DNA of 64,000 bases from Candidatus Desulfarcum epimagneticum (GTDB lineage: Bacteria; Desulfobacterota; Desulfobacteria; Desulfobacterales; CR-1): positions 248,001 through 312,000 of the forward strand of contig CAACVI010000023.1 of assembly GCA_900659855.1 (NCBI GenBank). The letters are read 5' to 3'. Within the stretch, counting starts at the first letter, position 1. Every line of letters begins with the position of its first letter. A program made the position numbers and the translations under genes. The notes under the pieces are model-generated. The model made no database searches, was not told the origin of the DNA, and saw only the letters and a list, made by a program, of their open reading frames with translations. Shown here piece by piece: positions 1 to 8,816 of the stretch.

Positions 1-1258
1 TCAACACAAAGACGGTTTTGTAAGTTCCATTAAAGAAAACTGGGCAAGCGAGCTGTGCGCGGAGCATGATGGGACAATATCAGATTTCAAAAAGCTGAAT
101 CACAAACTCAGTGATTTAGAGGAATATGAGGTCATTTTTGATAAGGCCAAATGGAATTTGGCAAAAGGCGGTAAAATTGCCGGCGGGATGCTTGCCGGGG
201 TTTCTGTTTTTTGTCCTGTGACATACCTGGCCGCGCCTGGCCTTGTGTCCGCATTGGGAGCGACTGGTTTTTTGGGCGCGGGCGGCGCAATGGGCGCGGG
301 GGGCGCCATGGGGGCCATGGGAGCGGGCGGCGCGATGGGCGCTTTAAGCGGCGCGGCTCTGACAAGCGCGTCTTTGGTCGCTTTGGGGCATGGCGGCGTC
401 GCCGGCGGGGTTTCTTTTATTTCGGCGGCGGGATCCGCTTTAGGCGGAGCGCAAGGCGCTGTGGTGAGCAACAATTATTTCGGGGCGATTAAAGATTTCA
501 AAATAGCTAAAATTAAAAATGGAACAGGCCCGGCGCTAATTTTTTTTAATGGTTTTTTATCCCAAAAGCGTCAAGACTCACGCGATTGGGTCAAGGCTGT
601 TTCAGATCAATATCCATCTAATCCATATTATTACGTGACCTGGGAATCCAAGTCGCTATACAAAATGGGCGGTTTGATTGGAAGAAAAGTGGGGGGGGAA
701 GCTTTTAAGAAGTTGATTTTTGAGTTGATGAAAAGAGGAAGCAAATCATTCGCTAAAAAATTAAATCCATTGAGCTGGGCGCAAACAGTCGCCGAGTTGA
801 TGGGAAATCCATGGCATACCTCAATGGTCAAGGCCTCAATGACAGGAATATTATTGGCTGATTTGATTGCAAGAACCCACAATCCCAACGGTTACATTCT
901 AATGGGCCATTCACTTGGCTCAAGAGTGATTTATTATCTCCTTTGCGCATTATCCACCCAAAAAGCGTCACAAATAAATGACGTGTACCTGTTGGGAGGG
1001 GCGGTTGACCGAAAAGACGCTGAAGGGTGGACAAATGCGATTAAAGCGGTCAAGGGAAAGATAATCAATTGTTATTCAAATCATGACAGCACGCTAAAGT
1101 TTCTATATCGGGGCGCAAACGCTCTTTCAAGCTCGCCGATCGGACTTGGAGATATAGAGGTTTCGGACAGCAAAATCATCAATAAAGATGTGACTTCGAT
1201 TATTGGGGGACATATGGAATATAAAGAAAAATTCAATAAAATTCTTGATAATCTTTGA
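1..1258 (+). CDS. DUF726-type alpha/beta-hydrolase, 5' end missing
   Basis: The frame is open from base 2, so the gene starts outside the window; 418 codons are visible. An internal TTG (158) is available but upstream codons read as ordinary protein. A first part of about 60 residues is followed by a Gly/Ala/Met-rich hydrophobic stretch (bases about 240-470) with repeated GAGGAMGA units, probably membrane-inserting glycine-zipper helices. The C-terminal part has the nucleophile elbow GHSLGSR (near base 905), followed by a region ending in NHDSTL, as in the DUF726/TMCO4 family of membrane-associated serine hydrolases. Substrate unknown. The gene stands alone; element B starts 20 bases after its stop. 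Confidence 0.75.
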   Translation, partial: QHKDGFVSSIKENWASELCAEHDGTISDFKKLNHKLSDLEEYEVIFDKAKWNLAKGGKIAGGMLAGVSVFCPVTYLAAPGLVSALGATGFLGAGGAMGAGGAMGAMGAGGAMGALSGAALTSASLVALGHGGVAGGVSFISAAGSALGGAQGAVVSNNYFGAIKDFKIAKIKNGTGPALIFFNGFLSQKRQDSRDWVKAVSDQYPSNPYYYVTWESKSLYKMGGLIGRKVGGEAFKKLIFELMKRGSKSFAKKLNPLSWAQTVAELMGNPWHTSMVKASMTGILLADLIARTHNPNGYILMGHSLGSRVIYYLLCALSTQKASQINDVYLLGGAVDRKDAEGWTNAIKAVKGKIINCYSNHDSTLKFLYRGANALSSSPIGLGDIEVSDSKIINKDVTSIIGGHMEYKEKFNKILDNL

Positions 1259-1277
1259 TGGTTTTACTTAGGGCTCG

Positions 1278-1410
1278 CTCAAAAATAACCTTACATTTTG
1301 GAAACCCATTCATCGAAGCCTGACCACGTTATGAAAACTCGGCATATCCCGATATGCCTCAAGTTTTCACGCCTTGTCAGACAGGCGACTTAACTCCCAA
1401 AATTGTAAAC
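1278..1410. repeat. Palindromic element B, copy 1
   Basis: About 133 bp that recur at 9085-9399. The left end reads CTCAAAAATAACCTTACA and the right end reads CCCAAAATTGTAAAC, which is an imperfect inverted repeat of the left. The centre is a strong palindrome, GGCATATC/GATATGCC, flanked by AAAACT and AAGTTTT (1333-1368). The outermost right terminal repeat present in copy 2 is missing here. It is non-coding and looks like a small non-autonomous (MITE-like) element placed just behind the 3' end of the DUF726 gene. Confidence 0.75.
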
Positions 1411-1463
1411 CCATTTCCGCCCTCAATTTCCAGCCAATCCATTCCGCCATAAATATTTGACCC

Positions 1464-2978
1464 ATGGCCGATAAAACAATCAGGAGAAGCAAATTGGACA
1501 AACCGGAGCGTTCGATGAGAAAGGTGGTGGACGCCTGCGCCGATTGCGATTGCTGCCGCCACATCATGGACACGAGCTGCTTTTTCTTCCCCGAGATGTA
1601 CCGGCTGTGGGACCGGGAGCGGGAGACCGGGGAGAAAATCGCCCCCGCGGAGCTTCGGCGTCTGGCGGACCTGTGCCATTACTGCGCGCTGTGCCCGTGC
1701 CCCAATATCCGCGAAGACATCATCATGGCCAAAACCCTTTTTATACAAAGGGATGGCCTTGACCCGCGCATTCGAATCCTTGAGGATGTCGAGCGGGTGG
1801 GCAAAGTATGCGGGGCTTTTCCCCGTATTTCCAACTTTTTGCTCCAGAGCCGAACCGCCGGAAACGGGCTGAAAAAGGCCGCGGGCATCCATCCGAAACG
1901 AAAAATCCCGGTTTTCCCCAAAGAAAATTTTCCGGAATGGGCCAGACAGCGGGGCCTTCATGAGAAATCCCCCGGGGAAAACAAAAACAAAGTGGCCTAT
2001 TTTGCCGGCTGCACGGCCAGGCGCCTGTTCCCGGACGCGGCCAAAGCCGCTGTGGGCGTGTGGGAGAGAAACCGCGTCGAGGTGTGGTATCCCGAGCAAA
2101 ACTGCTGCGGCATGCCCGGCATGCTGGAGGGCGACCGGGAACTCACCTTGAAGTTCGCCCGCCGAACCATCCATCATCTCGCCGAGGCGGCGGCGGACGG
2201 CTATGACATTGTCTGCTCCTGCCCCACCTGCGGGTATATGCTCAAAAACGCGATTTTGGGGGGCGCGTATTATTCCAAGGCATACCAGGACAGGGTGGGC
2301 GGCGACGAGCGGCGCATCAAAATTCCGGAGAAATCCCCGCCGAATTGGACGGCCGGCGCGGCGCCCGACATCCCGCCCGAATGCCGGGGCGGATTCGGCG
2401 GGCTTCACAAGACCCGGGAGACGGCGGGCGCCCTGAATGGCGCTTTGAAAGAGGCGCGGTTTCAGACGCTGGACCGGGTCATTTATGGAAAAATTCTGAA
2501 AGACGACGGGTACTTTTCCGTCATTGATCCGCTGAAACGAATCCAGGTGGCCCAAAATACCTATGATCTCGGGGAATATTTGATGGAGATGCGGCTCGCC
2601 GGCCGGCTGCTGGAAGAGTGGGGGCCGGTTTCCGGAAAGATGTTTTATTACCCGCCCTGCCACTTGCGGGAGCAGGGAATCGGCGCGCCATACGCGGGGC
2701 TTCTGGCCTCCGTCCCGGGAATCTCGCTGGAGCATGTCCCCAGCGCCCTCAACTGTTGCGGCATCGCGGGGATCATGGGCTTTAAACGCGATTTTCATCA
2801 GGCCTCGACTCAAATGGGCGCCCGTCTGATGGCCAAAATCAAACGCCTGAATCCCGACCGAATCATCACCGACTGCCTGAGCTGCCGGCTTCAGTTTAAC
2901 CAGATGACGTCATACCCGGTTTGCCATCCCATTGAAATTTTATATCAATCTTACCGGAATAACCAGGAGGCCATATGA
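1464..2978 (+). CDS. CCG-domain (GlpC/HdrD-like) Fe-S oxidoreductase subunit
   Basis: 504 residues. The N-terminal part has a run of cysteines (CADCDCC, then CHYCALCPC) compatible with Fe-S clusters. Two CCG-type modules follow: YFAGCTARR with NCCGMPG and CPTCGYM, and PPCHLREQG with NCCGIAG and DCLSCRLQF. This arrangement is that of GlpC/LutA/HdrD-like cysteine-rich proteins that pass electrons between a flavoprotein and a quinone or disulfide; the partner is not visible here. Start choice is uncertain: ATG 1464 has no clear ribosome site, while ATG 1515 is preceded by GGAG. The 3' end overlaps the transporter gene by four bases (ATGA). Confidence 0.8.
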   Translation: MADKTIRRSKLDKPERSMRKVVDACADCDCCRHIMDTSCFFFPEMYRLWDRERETGEKIAPAELRRLADLCHYCALCPCPNIREDIIMAKTLFIQRDGLDPRIRILEDVERVGKVCGAFPRISNFLLQSRTAGNGLKKAAGIHPKRKIPVFPKENFPEWARQRGLHEKSPGENKNKVAYFAGCTARRLFPDAAKAAVGVWERNRVEVWYPEQNCCGMPGMLEGDRELTLKFARRTIHHLAEAAADGYDIVCSCPTCGYMLKNAILGGAYYSKAYQDRVGGDERRIKIPEKSPPNWTAGAAPDIPPECRGGFGGLHKTRETAGALNGALKEARFQTLDRVIYGKILKDDGYFSVIDPLKRIQVAQNTYDLGEYLMEMRLAGRLLEEWGPVSGKMFYYPPCHLREQGIGAPYAGLLASVPGISLEHVPSALNCCGIAGIMGFKRDFHQASTQMGARLMAKIKRLNPDRIITDCLSCRLQFNQMTSYPVCHPIEILYQSYRNNQEAI

Positions 2979-3589
2979 GTGGATGCTGTGAAAATGGTTG
3001 TGGTATGGAGGCTCTTCAAGAGTCTCAGCGCGGGGTTCTGAAGATCGTTCTGGTGATTAACGCCGTGATGTTTATTGTCATTGTCATCGCGTCACAATAT
3101 GCCAGGTCATCCGCGCTTTTTGCCGACAGTCTTGATAATCTGGGCGACGCGCTGACCTACGGCCTGAGTTTGTTTGCGGTTTCCGGCGGCATCATCAGGA
3201 AAGCGAAGGTGGCGCTTTTTAAGGGCGTGTTGATTTTAGCGGCCGCCTGCGGCGTGGCGGTTCAGATCGTGTACAGGCTGATGGTTTCAAGCGCCCCGAT
3301 CTTTGAGCTTATGGGCGCCTTCAGCCTGATCAGCCTTGCCGCCAATCTGGCGTGTCTTTTCCTTCTCTGGCGGCATCGCCATGAAGACATCAACATGAAT
3401 TCGGTCTGGGAGTGCTCCCGAAACGACATCGCCACGAATCTCTCGGTTTTTGCCGCGGCGGGTCTGGTATGGCTGACCGATTCCGGATGGCCGGACATTG
3501 TGGTGGCCCTGGGGCTTTTGTGGCTGCTTTTGAGGTCGTCCCGCCGGGTGATCTCTTCCGCAATGAAAGAGCTTCGCGGGGCCGCGTGA
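2975..3589 (+). CDS. Cation diffusion facilitator-like membrane protein
   Basis: 204 residues, mostly hydrophobic, with about five membrane segments. The sequence SALFADSLDNLGDALTYG matches the metal-site helix of cation diffusion facilitators (D-x3-D pattern). The protein lacks the long C-terminal cytoplasmic domain of classical CDF proteins, so it belongs with the short CDF-like group. A Cys-rich N-terminus (CCENGCG) could bind metal. It overlaps the preceding Fe-S gene (ATGA) and its stop overlaps the GTG of the methyltransferase, so the cluster is translationally coupled. Transported ion unknown, Zn/Co/Fe most likely from the family. Confidence 0.75.
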   Translation: MSGCCENGCGMEALQESQRGVLKIVLVINAVMFIVIVIASQYARSSALFADSLDNLGDALTYGLSLFAVSGGIIRKAKVALFKGVLILAAACGVAVQIVYRLMVSSAPIFELMGAFSLISLAANLACLFLLWRHRHEDINMNSVWECSRNDIATNLSVFAAAGLVWLTDSGWPDIVVALGLLWLLLRSSRRVISSAMKELRGAA

Positions 3590-4272
3590 GGCGCTCATGG
3601 GCGGAGGCGCCTTCAATCTGCCCCTTGTGCGGCGAGGCCGCAGGTCTTTTTTTTGAGGACAATCGGCGAATTTACCTGCGCTGCGGCCGCTGCCGGCTGA
3701 TTTTTGTGCCCAGGCGCCACTGGATGGCCCCGGAAGATGAGCGGGCCGTGTATGATCTGCATGAAAATGACCCCCGGGATTCCGGGTATCGCCGATTTCT
3801 GTCCCGATTGACCGGGCCCCTTCTGGAGAGACTGCCCCCGCGCCAGGCGGGATTGGATTTTGGATGCGGCCCGGGCCCGACCCTGTCGGCAATGCTGGAG
3901 GAAAAGGGCCACACGGTGGACCTGTACGATCCCTTTTATCAGAACCATCCGGAGGTATTTGAAAAACAGTATGATTTCATATGCGCCACTGAAGTGGCGG
4001 AGCATCTTCGTGATCCCGGCGCGGATTTTACGAGGTTGTTCGCCATGCTGAAACCAGGGGGATGGCTGGCCGTGATGACCCGGCCGGCCCGGGATCTCCA
4101 GGCGTTTTCCCAATGGCATTACATCCGGGACATGACCCATATCTGCTTTTACTGTCTTGAAACCTTTCAATACATGGCCGGACGCTTTCATGCCGGGCTT
4201 GAGTTCCGGGCTCCGGATGTGGCGCTGTTTCGGAAAAATGTCCCGGGAAATCATCAAAACCGGCTAACCTGA
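3586..4272 (+). CDS. Class I SAM-dependent methyltransferase with zinc ribbon
   Basis: 228 residues if translation starts at GTG 3586, which overlaps the preceding stop (GTGA). A longer frame exists upstream but lies inside the transporter gene. The N-terminus has a CxxC...CxxC zinc ribbon (residues 12, 15, 33, 36) and the core has motif I LDFGCGPGP and a later motif LKPGGWLAVMT, as in Methyltransf_23/methyltransferase type 11 proteins. The aromatic/His-rich C-terminal part (HYIRDMTHICFY) fits the same group. The substrate cannot be read from sequence. Eighteen bases separate it from uup. Confidence 0.75.
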   Translation: MRRSWAEAPSICPLCGEAAGLFFEDNRRIYLRCGRCRLIFVPRRHWMAPEDERAVYDLHENDPRDSGYRRFLSRLTGPLLERLPPRQAGLDFGCGPGPTLSAMLEEKGHTVDLYDPFYQNHPEVFEKQYDFICATEVAEHLRDPGADFTRLFAMLKPGGWLAVMTRPARDLQAFSQWHYIRDMTHICFYCLETFQYMAGRFHAGLEFRAPDVALFRKNVPGNHQNRLT

Positions 4273-4290
4273 AAACAAAGAAAGAGACCT

Positions 4291-6141
4291 ATGGCTTCAA
4301 ACGTTCTGGTCGGCGCCCGACTGGCGCGCAAATCCTATGGCGCCCAGCCCCTGTTCACCGATATTTCCCTTCAAGTTCTGGAGCATGATCGCATGGGCCT
4401 GATCGGCCCCAACGGCGCGGGCAAGTCCACCTTCCTGAAAATACTGGCCGGGGAGGTGTCCGTGGATTCCGGAGAGGTTTCCCGGCGACGCTTCGCCCGA
4501 GTTATTTATCTTCCCCAAAACGACGTTCTTGATCCTGAAAAAACAATGGAGGAGACCCTGCTTCAGGCCATTCCCGGGGGGCTTGAAAAATGGCGGATCG
4601 CAAAGCGGCTGGATGAAATCAAAAGTCTGATGGCATTGGGGGACGGTGGCCGGAAGGTCGGCGCTCTTTCAGGCGGATGGCGCAAACGGCTGGCCATTGG
4701 CCGGGCCCTGCTTGAAAAACCCGACCTGCTTCTCATGGATGAGCCCACCAACCATCTTGATCTGGAGGGGATTTTGTGGCTGGAGCGTCTGTTGAAAGAG
4801 GCCCCGTTCGCCTTTGTTCTGGTGAGTCATGACCGGTTTTTTCTGGACGCCACGACCAACCGGATGGTGGAGCTGAACCTTCGATATCCCGGCGGGCTTA
4901 TTAAAACCCAGGGGAGTTACAGCGATTTTATCGTGGCCCGGGAAGCCTGTGTTCAAAAGCAGGCCAGGCTCGAAACCGTTCTTTCCAACAAGGTCCGCCG
5001 TGAAGTCGAATGGCTCCGTCGCGGCCCCAAAGCCCGGGCCACAAAGGCAAAACATCGAATCCGCCAGGCATGGCGGCTGCAGGATGATCTGTCTGCGGCA
5101 AAGGGCCGGAACTCCCGGGATAAAAAGGTGGACATCGCCTTTGACGCCACCCGCAGAAAAACCCGGGAACTTTTGAGCGCCCGAAAAATAAAAAAGACAT
5201 TGGGGGGCAAGCTCCTTTTTGAAAATCTCAATCTCAAACTCGGCCCGGGAACGGGGCTGGGAATCATGGGACAAAACGGGGCCGGAAAAAGCTCACTCCT
5301 TCATATTTTAAATGGCGCCCTGGCGCCTGACCAGGGGTCCGTGGTTTGGGCGCATGGGTTGCGGATCGTGACATTTGACCAGAAAAGACAGCTTCCGGAC
5401 GAGACCCAAACCCTGCGCCGGGCGCTCGCCCCGGAGGGAGACACGGTGATATATAAGGATCGGCCCATCCATGTGGCCGCCTGGGCCAAACGGTTTTTGT
5501 TTGAAAAAGATCAGTTGGGAACGCCGGTTTCCAAACTCTCCGGCGGAGAAAAGGCCCGGGTTTTAATCGCTTCCCTGATGTCGCGCCCGGCGGATGTGCT
5601 TTTGCTGGATGAGCCCGCCAACGATCTGGACATTCCCACCCTCCAGGTTCTGGAAGAGAGTCTGGAGGAATTCCCGGGCGCCCTGGTTTTGATCACCCAC
5701 GACCGGTTCCTCATGGGGCGTTTGTGTCACAGGCTCCTTTTTCTGGATGGAAATGGCGGCGCCCATTATTTCGCCGATTATGACCAGTGGCTTCAACACA
5801 GGGACAAGACCCTGGGTGAAACAGGCCCGTCCCGGGGGGCGGCCAGGCCCGGCGGCGCCTCAAAATCCATGGAAACGTCAAAATCCGGCCCGGCCTCCCC
5901 GGGCAAAAAATCTCAGAAGCGGGCCTACGAAGAGAGGAAAGAGCTGGGCCGCATTGAAAAACAGATCGAAAAGGCCGAAGAGACCGCAAAGAGCCTGCGA
6001 CTTCATCTCAATGACCCGGACGCCGCCTGTGACGCCGGCCGTCTGGAGACGCTCTACGCCGAGCATCAGGAGGCCCAGGCCAAAGTGGACGCGCTTTATC
6101 GCCGATGGGAGGAGCTGGAGGAGGGGCTGGAGACGGGCTGA
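4291..6141 (+). CDS. uup: ABC-F family ATPase Uup
   Basis: 616 residues with two ABC cassettes. Walker A motifs are GPNGAGKST (residues 39-47) and GQNGAGKSS; signatures are LSGGWRKRLAIGRALL and LSGGEKARVLIASLM; Walker B motifs are followed by DEPTNHLD and DEPANDLD. There are no membrane segments. The C-terminal 70 residues are charged heptad-like sequence (ERKELGRIEKQIEKAEET) that forms the coiled coil diagnostic of Uup. Uup proteins act on ribosomes or branched DNA rather than in transport. The last 65 bases of this gene and its 3' flank recur at about 10165-10243. Confidence 0.92.
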   Translation: MASNVLVGARLARKSYGAQPLFTDISLQVLEHDRMGLIGPNGAGKSTFLKILAGEVSVDSGEVSRRRFARVIYLPQNDVLDPEKTMEETLLQAIPGGLEKWRIAKRLDEIKSLMALGDGGRKVGALSGGWRKRLAIGRALLEKPDLLLMDEPTNHLDLEGILWLERLLKEAPFAFVLVSHDRFFLDATTNRMVELNLRYPGGLIKTQGSYSDFIVAREACVQKQARLETVLSNKVRREVEWLRRGPKARATKAKHRIRQAWRLQDDLSAAKGRNSRDKKVDIAFDATRRKTRELLSARKIKKTLGGKLLFENLNLKLGPGTGLGIMGQNGAGKSSLLHILNGALAPDQGSVVWAHGLRIVTFDQKRQLPDETQTLRRALAPEGDTVIYKDRPIHVAAWAKRFLFEKDQLGTPVSKLSGGEKARVLIASLMSRPADVLLLDEPANDLDIPTLQVLEESLEEFPGALVLITHDRFLMGRLCHRLLFLDGNGGAHYFADYDQWLQHRDKTLGETGPSRGAARPGGASKSMETSKSGPASPGKKSQKRAYEERKELGRIEKQIEKAEETAKSLRLHLNDPDAACDAGRLETLYAEHQEAQAKVDALYRRWEELEEGLETG

Positions 6142-6232
6142 TTTTGATTTTCCCGGCGGCTGTGGCCGTGAAAGCGCTATTCGCTTGTCCCATTTTAACC
6201 TTATCCATCAGACGCGCGACTCAAACGGTTTC

Positions 6233-6280
6233 TTGACATTTTTTTACAGGCGGCTTACTCTAAGTAAGGAATAAAGGAGG
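6233..6280 (+). promoter_or_regulatory. vapBC promoter with palindromic operator and RBS
   Basis: TTGACA (6233-6238), a 17-base spacer and TACTCT (6256-6261) form a good sigma-70 promoter. The -10 box lies within the palindrome CTTAC-TCTAA-GTAAG (6254-6268), a likely site for autorepression by the AbrB-type antitoxin. AAAGGAGG (6273-6280) is the ribosome site for the ATG at 6287. Confidence 0.65.
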
Positions 6281-6286
6281 ATTGCG

Positions 6287-6535
6287 ATGACATTGGCGAC
6301 GCTCACAACAAAAGGCCAGGTGACCATTCCAAAGGCGATCAGGGATTCTCTTAAGCTAAGCTCCGGGGACAAAATTGAAATTATTGTCACGAAAAACAGA
6401 GAAGCCATCATCCGGCCGGCGGTCAAAAAGGTGGATGACGTTTTTCGACGACTTCACGCGCGCGGGAAAAAAGCGGTGTCCATAGAAGCCATGAATGAAG
6501 GCGTTAGAGATCGAATGAGGAACAAATTTAAATGA
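6287..6535 (+). CDS. vapB: AbrB/MazE/SpoVT-type antitoxin (VapB)
   Basis: 82 residues. The N-terminal half is a swapped-hairpin AbrB domain: TLTTKGQVTIPKAIRDSL followed by GDKIEII. The C-terminal half is charged and would wrap the toxin. It has a strong Shine-Dalgarno sequence seven bases before its ATG and overlaps the toxin gene by four bases (ATGA), the usual arrangement of a type II toxin-antitoxin pair. It probably represses its own promoter through the palindrome over the -10 box. Confidence 0.85.
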   Translation: MTLATLTTKGQVTIPKAIRDSLKLSSGDKIEIIVTKNREAIIRPAVKKVDDVFRRLHARGKKAVSIEAMNEGVRDRMRNKFK

Positions 6536-6930
6536 AAGCCATTGACACAAATGTTTTGATCCGATTTTTAATCGCCGATGACGAGCCGCAAACCCAAAAG
6601 GCCTATTCCATTTTAAAAAACGCTGAATTAAAACAAAGAGAAATTTTTGTGCCGTTGCTTGTGGTTTTGGAAATGATATGGGTTCTGGAGTCTGTTTATG
6701 AAATTCCAAGAATGGAAATTTTAGAATCCATCCGCGATCTTTTGGCAATGCCGGCGCTTAAATTCGAGCAGCATTCAGCGGTGAGAGAATTCGTTCGTTC
6801 CGCGCGAGGGAATTCATATGATCTTTCGGATCTGCTTATTGCCCATTCCGCCAGATTCAACGGTTGCGGCCCTGTGCTCACATTCGATAAGGCAGCCTCA
6901 AAATTCAAATGGTTCGAACGTCTGACATAA
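6532..6930 (+). CDS. vapC: PIN-domain ribonuclease toxin (VapC)
   Basis: 132 residues, full length for a PIN-domain toxin. The acidic metal-binding residues are present: Asp5 in AIDTNVLIRF, a central Glu in VVLEMIWVLE, and the late aspartates in DLSDLLIAHSAR and LTFDKAA. Proteins of this type cleave tRNA or rRNA with Mg/Mn. The start overlaps the antitoxin stop, so the two are co-translated. It looks intact. It is the first gene of the accessory zone that separates uup from the second copy of the uup 3' tail. Confidence 0.87.
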   Translation: MKAIDTNVLIRFLIADDEPQTQKAYSILKNAELKQREIFVPLLVVLEMIWVLESVYEIPRMEILESIRDLLAMPALKFEQHSAVREFVRSARGNSYDLSDLLIAHSARFNGCGPVLTFDKAASKFKWFERLT

Positions 6931-7261
6931 GCCCGGCATGAAAGCGTGACGCTGCTTTGAAATGCCGGGGCCTGGCCTCGCTTTTATTTATGATTCCAGT
7001 AAAAAATCCAAAAGAAAAGGTGGAGGCCGTCTCTGAATTCCACTCTTTTTCCCGGTTGTTTTCCCGGAACACCGCCAAATCGTCCCGGACCCGGCCAAAG
7101 CCAAATTCACTCAGAAAATACCCAAAAAGAGATATCCATAGCTGAATGTGTCAATGAGCGCTATTTGCCTGCCCCAAAATATCCCTATTTATCATGCTTA
7201 TCAGATCAAAGACGGGTTGAAGAAAGAAGGGGCTCGCGCCGTCAACCCAGGATATAAAAAT
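6931..7261. other. Gene-free spacer with one copy of the TTTGCCTG motif
   Basis: No convincing gene: the short ORFs here show no family resemblance, ribosome site or codon bias. At 7161-7175 lies TATTTGCCTGCCCCA, a divergent copy of the motif found repeatedly between 7 and 14.5 kb. Confidence 0.5.
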
Positions 7262-7639
7262 TTAACCATCCGATTTGTCCTTCAACAAATCCGCCAGACC
7301 GGCAAAGGGATGATCCATGGACCCGCCGGCCGAAGAGGCCTCGGGCGCCTCTTCGGCGTAGGCGTCGGCCACTTCGCCCCTGGAGTGTTCGTTGTCGTGG
7401 CAGTAGATGCACAGCAGCTCCCAGTTGCTGCCGTCCGGGGGATTGTTATCATGGTCGTGGTCTTTGTGGTGCACGGTGAGCTCGCGCAAATTTTTGCCGC
7501 TGAACTCCCGGCCGCAATGGCCGCAGATCCGGGGAAAAAGTTTCAGGGCTCGCTCCCGGTAACTGGTTTGACGCTTTTCCCGGGCCCGACGAGCCTCTGA
7601 GACAACCCTCGCGATATTGTCGGGGTCATTTGAAGACAT
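7262..7639 (-). CDS. yajD: YajD-like HNH nuclease-fold protein
   Basis: 125 residues from the ATG at 7639, chosen because GGAGG lies eight bases upstream; an ATG five codons earlier overlaps that ribosome site. The core is CGHCGREF...LTVHHKDHDHDNNP...NWELLCIYCHDNEH, with two zinc CxxC pairs around the HNH motif, exactly as in YajD. The C-terminal tail (residues about 95-125) is acidic and low-complexity. YajD proteins are small HNH proteins of uncertain cellular role. It stands alone, with a small element-A derivative between it and the next minus-strand gene. Confidence 0.83.
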   Translation of the reverse strand: MSSNDPDNIARVVSEARRAREKRQTSYRERALKLFPRICGHCGREFSGKNLRELTVHHKDHDHDNNPPDGSNWELLCIYCHDNEHSRGEVADAYAEEAPEASSAGGSMDHPFAGLADLLKDKSDG

Positions 7640-7657
7640 GTGTGAAACCTCCATGTG

Positions 7658-7719
7658 TTGATGGCGTCGTAAAAATAAGCGCTGCGACGCCGTAGATCGG
7701 ATTTTTTACAACGTCATCA
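7658..7719. repeat. Element A, internally deleted copy
   Basis: 62 bp starting TTGATGGCGTCGTAAAAA and ending TTTTTTACAACGTCATCA, the reverse complement with two or three changes. It is the terminal inverted repeats of element A with nearly all of the interior missing. The right end supplies the TGA stop of the Cdd1-like gene (7717-7719), so the element lies exactly at that gene's 3' end. Confidence 0.7.
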
Positions 7720-8058
7720 TCTCCTGCCCGGAGCGTCATCTTTCATTTTATTCTCCGCCTCGACTCCGTCATAAGCGCGGCCGTTTTTTGACATGGCCGC
7801 CTTTCTTTCTTTTGTGTATTCCCACCATTTTTTGGGGGGAGCGCCTTCCATGAACCTCACGGCGGATATGAACACATCCGCAAGGCATGGATCAAAGCGC
7901 CTGCCCGCGATTTCGCACAATTTTTCAAACATCGAATACGGATTTTGCCCAATCAACTCAAAGGGCTCCTGAATGCCCAGCATGTTGAGACGTTTAGTCG
8001 TGGCCGGACCGACGTTTGGGATTTTATTCAGCCTCTTTATGTCGGTTCTGTTTGTCAT
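7717..8058 (-). CDS. Cdd1-like helix-hairpin-helix protein
   Basis: 113 residues. The N-terminal half, LNKIPNVGPATTKRLNMLGI, is a helix-hairpin-helix with the GxG turn, followed by QNPYSMFEKLCEIAG and a CLADVF segment, the pattern of the 'pathogenicity locus' Cdd1 family (PF11731). The C-terminal part, PPKKWWEYTKERK, is common in longer members. HhH domains bind DNA without sequence preference; the job of Cdd1 proteins is unknown. The stop codon is contributed by an element-A terminal repeat, so the native C-terminus may have been longer. Confidence 0.75.
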   Translation of the reverse strand: MTNRTDIKRLNKIPNVGPATTKRLNMLGIQEPFELIGQNPYSMFEKLCEIAGRRFDPCLADVFISAVRFMEGAPPKKWWEYTKERKAAMSKNGRAYDGVEAENKMKDDAPGRR

Positions 8059-8159
8059 TTTGTTTGATTTGGAAAGGATTTGATATTTGCATTTTTCACA
8101 AGAATTCCCCTGAAAAAAGAAGAGCCCATAAAATCAGAGCGCCGGCGCCTGTTATAAAA

Positions 8160-8480
8160 CTACTTTTTTCTTCTTTGGATTTCTTCGTCGGTTTGAACTA
8201 TATTGCCGGAATTATTCCTGTGAAACCCCCAATAACTGGGTCCGGTATTGTGATTGCCTCCTCGAAAACCAGACGCAATAATCGAGAACAGAAAAGCGGA
8301 GCCAAAGCTGACTGAAAAACCTGTCAGGATTGCAATGGCAAAGGATTTAATCTGGAAGTCATTTGTATAGAAATATATTGCCAATGTCGCGGCGCAGCCC
8401 ATTATGGAACCTGTTATTGGTTTTTTACGACCCAATATCGCAGATATAAACATAACCAGCAATATATAAGCAAGGCTCAT
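8160..8480 (-). CDS. Small membrane protein of unknown function
   Basis: 106 residues. Three hydrophobic segments (about residues 3-17, 22-38 and 46-68) are followed by a polar Gly/Asn-rich tail (GFRGGNHNTGPSYWGFHRNN) and a charged end. I recognise no family. Codon use is AT-richer than the core genes. The ATG at 8480 is preceded by an AAGGAC-like ribosome site. Element A copy 1 lies 26 bases upstream of the start, so any promoter must lie in or beyond the repeat. Confidence 0.5.
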   Translation of the reverse strand: MSLAYILLVMFISAILGRKKPITGSIMGCAATLAIYFYTNDFQIKSFAIAILTGFSVSFGSAFLFSIIASGFRGGNHNTGPSYWGFHRNNSGNIVQTDEEIQRRKK

Positions 8481-8506
8481 CTTTTTGTCCTTTTACCAAT
8501 CAAGCG

Positions 8507-8660
8507 TTGATGGCGTCGTAAAAAATCCGATCTACGGCGTTGCGGCGCTTATTTTTAATCGAGGCATACTACATGTATTGCCTCGATTAAAAATAAGCGC
8601 CACGCCTTGTATATCGAATTTTTAACTTAGCCATCCCAAGCGTTTTTACGAGTTTATCAA
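8507..8660. repeat. Palindromic element A, copy 1
   Basis: 154 bp. Terminal inverted repeats are TTGATGGCGTCGTAAAAA and TTTTTACGAGTTTATCAA. The interior has a perfect 22-base inverted repeat (8545-8566 and 8579-8600, starting GCGCTTATTTTTAATC) around a 12-base loop. The flanks show a short duplication: GCG before and after, within CAAGCG and GCGTTA. It is non-coding and MITE-like. Other copies are at 9210-9378 and 56770-56938, with a deleted copy at 7658-7719. Confidence 0.85.
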
Positions 8661-8816
8661 GCGTTATTTGCCTGCCCCAATGATGTCTTTTAATTTTGAA
8701 TATAGCGACCGGCGTTTTAAGGTTCAATGGAAAATTTTCCGGTTTGGGCTTTTGGGTGTGTTTTTGGCCCCCAAATAGTATGCTTAAGAACGATTCAGGT
8801 CCTTCTTTTTAATTTT

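Noticed and set aside
3412-3585. N-terminal extension of the methyltransferase
   Set aside because: The codons overlap the transporter gene in another frame; the zinc ribbon begins after GTG 3586, which is coupled to the preceding stop.
6957-7600. ORFs 6957-7145 and 7148-7600 (+)
   Set aside because: The second is the antisense of the yajD-like gene; the first has no support beyond being open.
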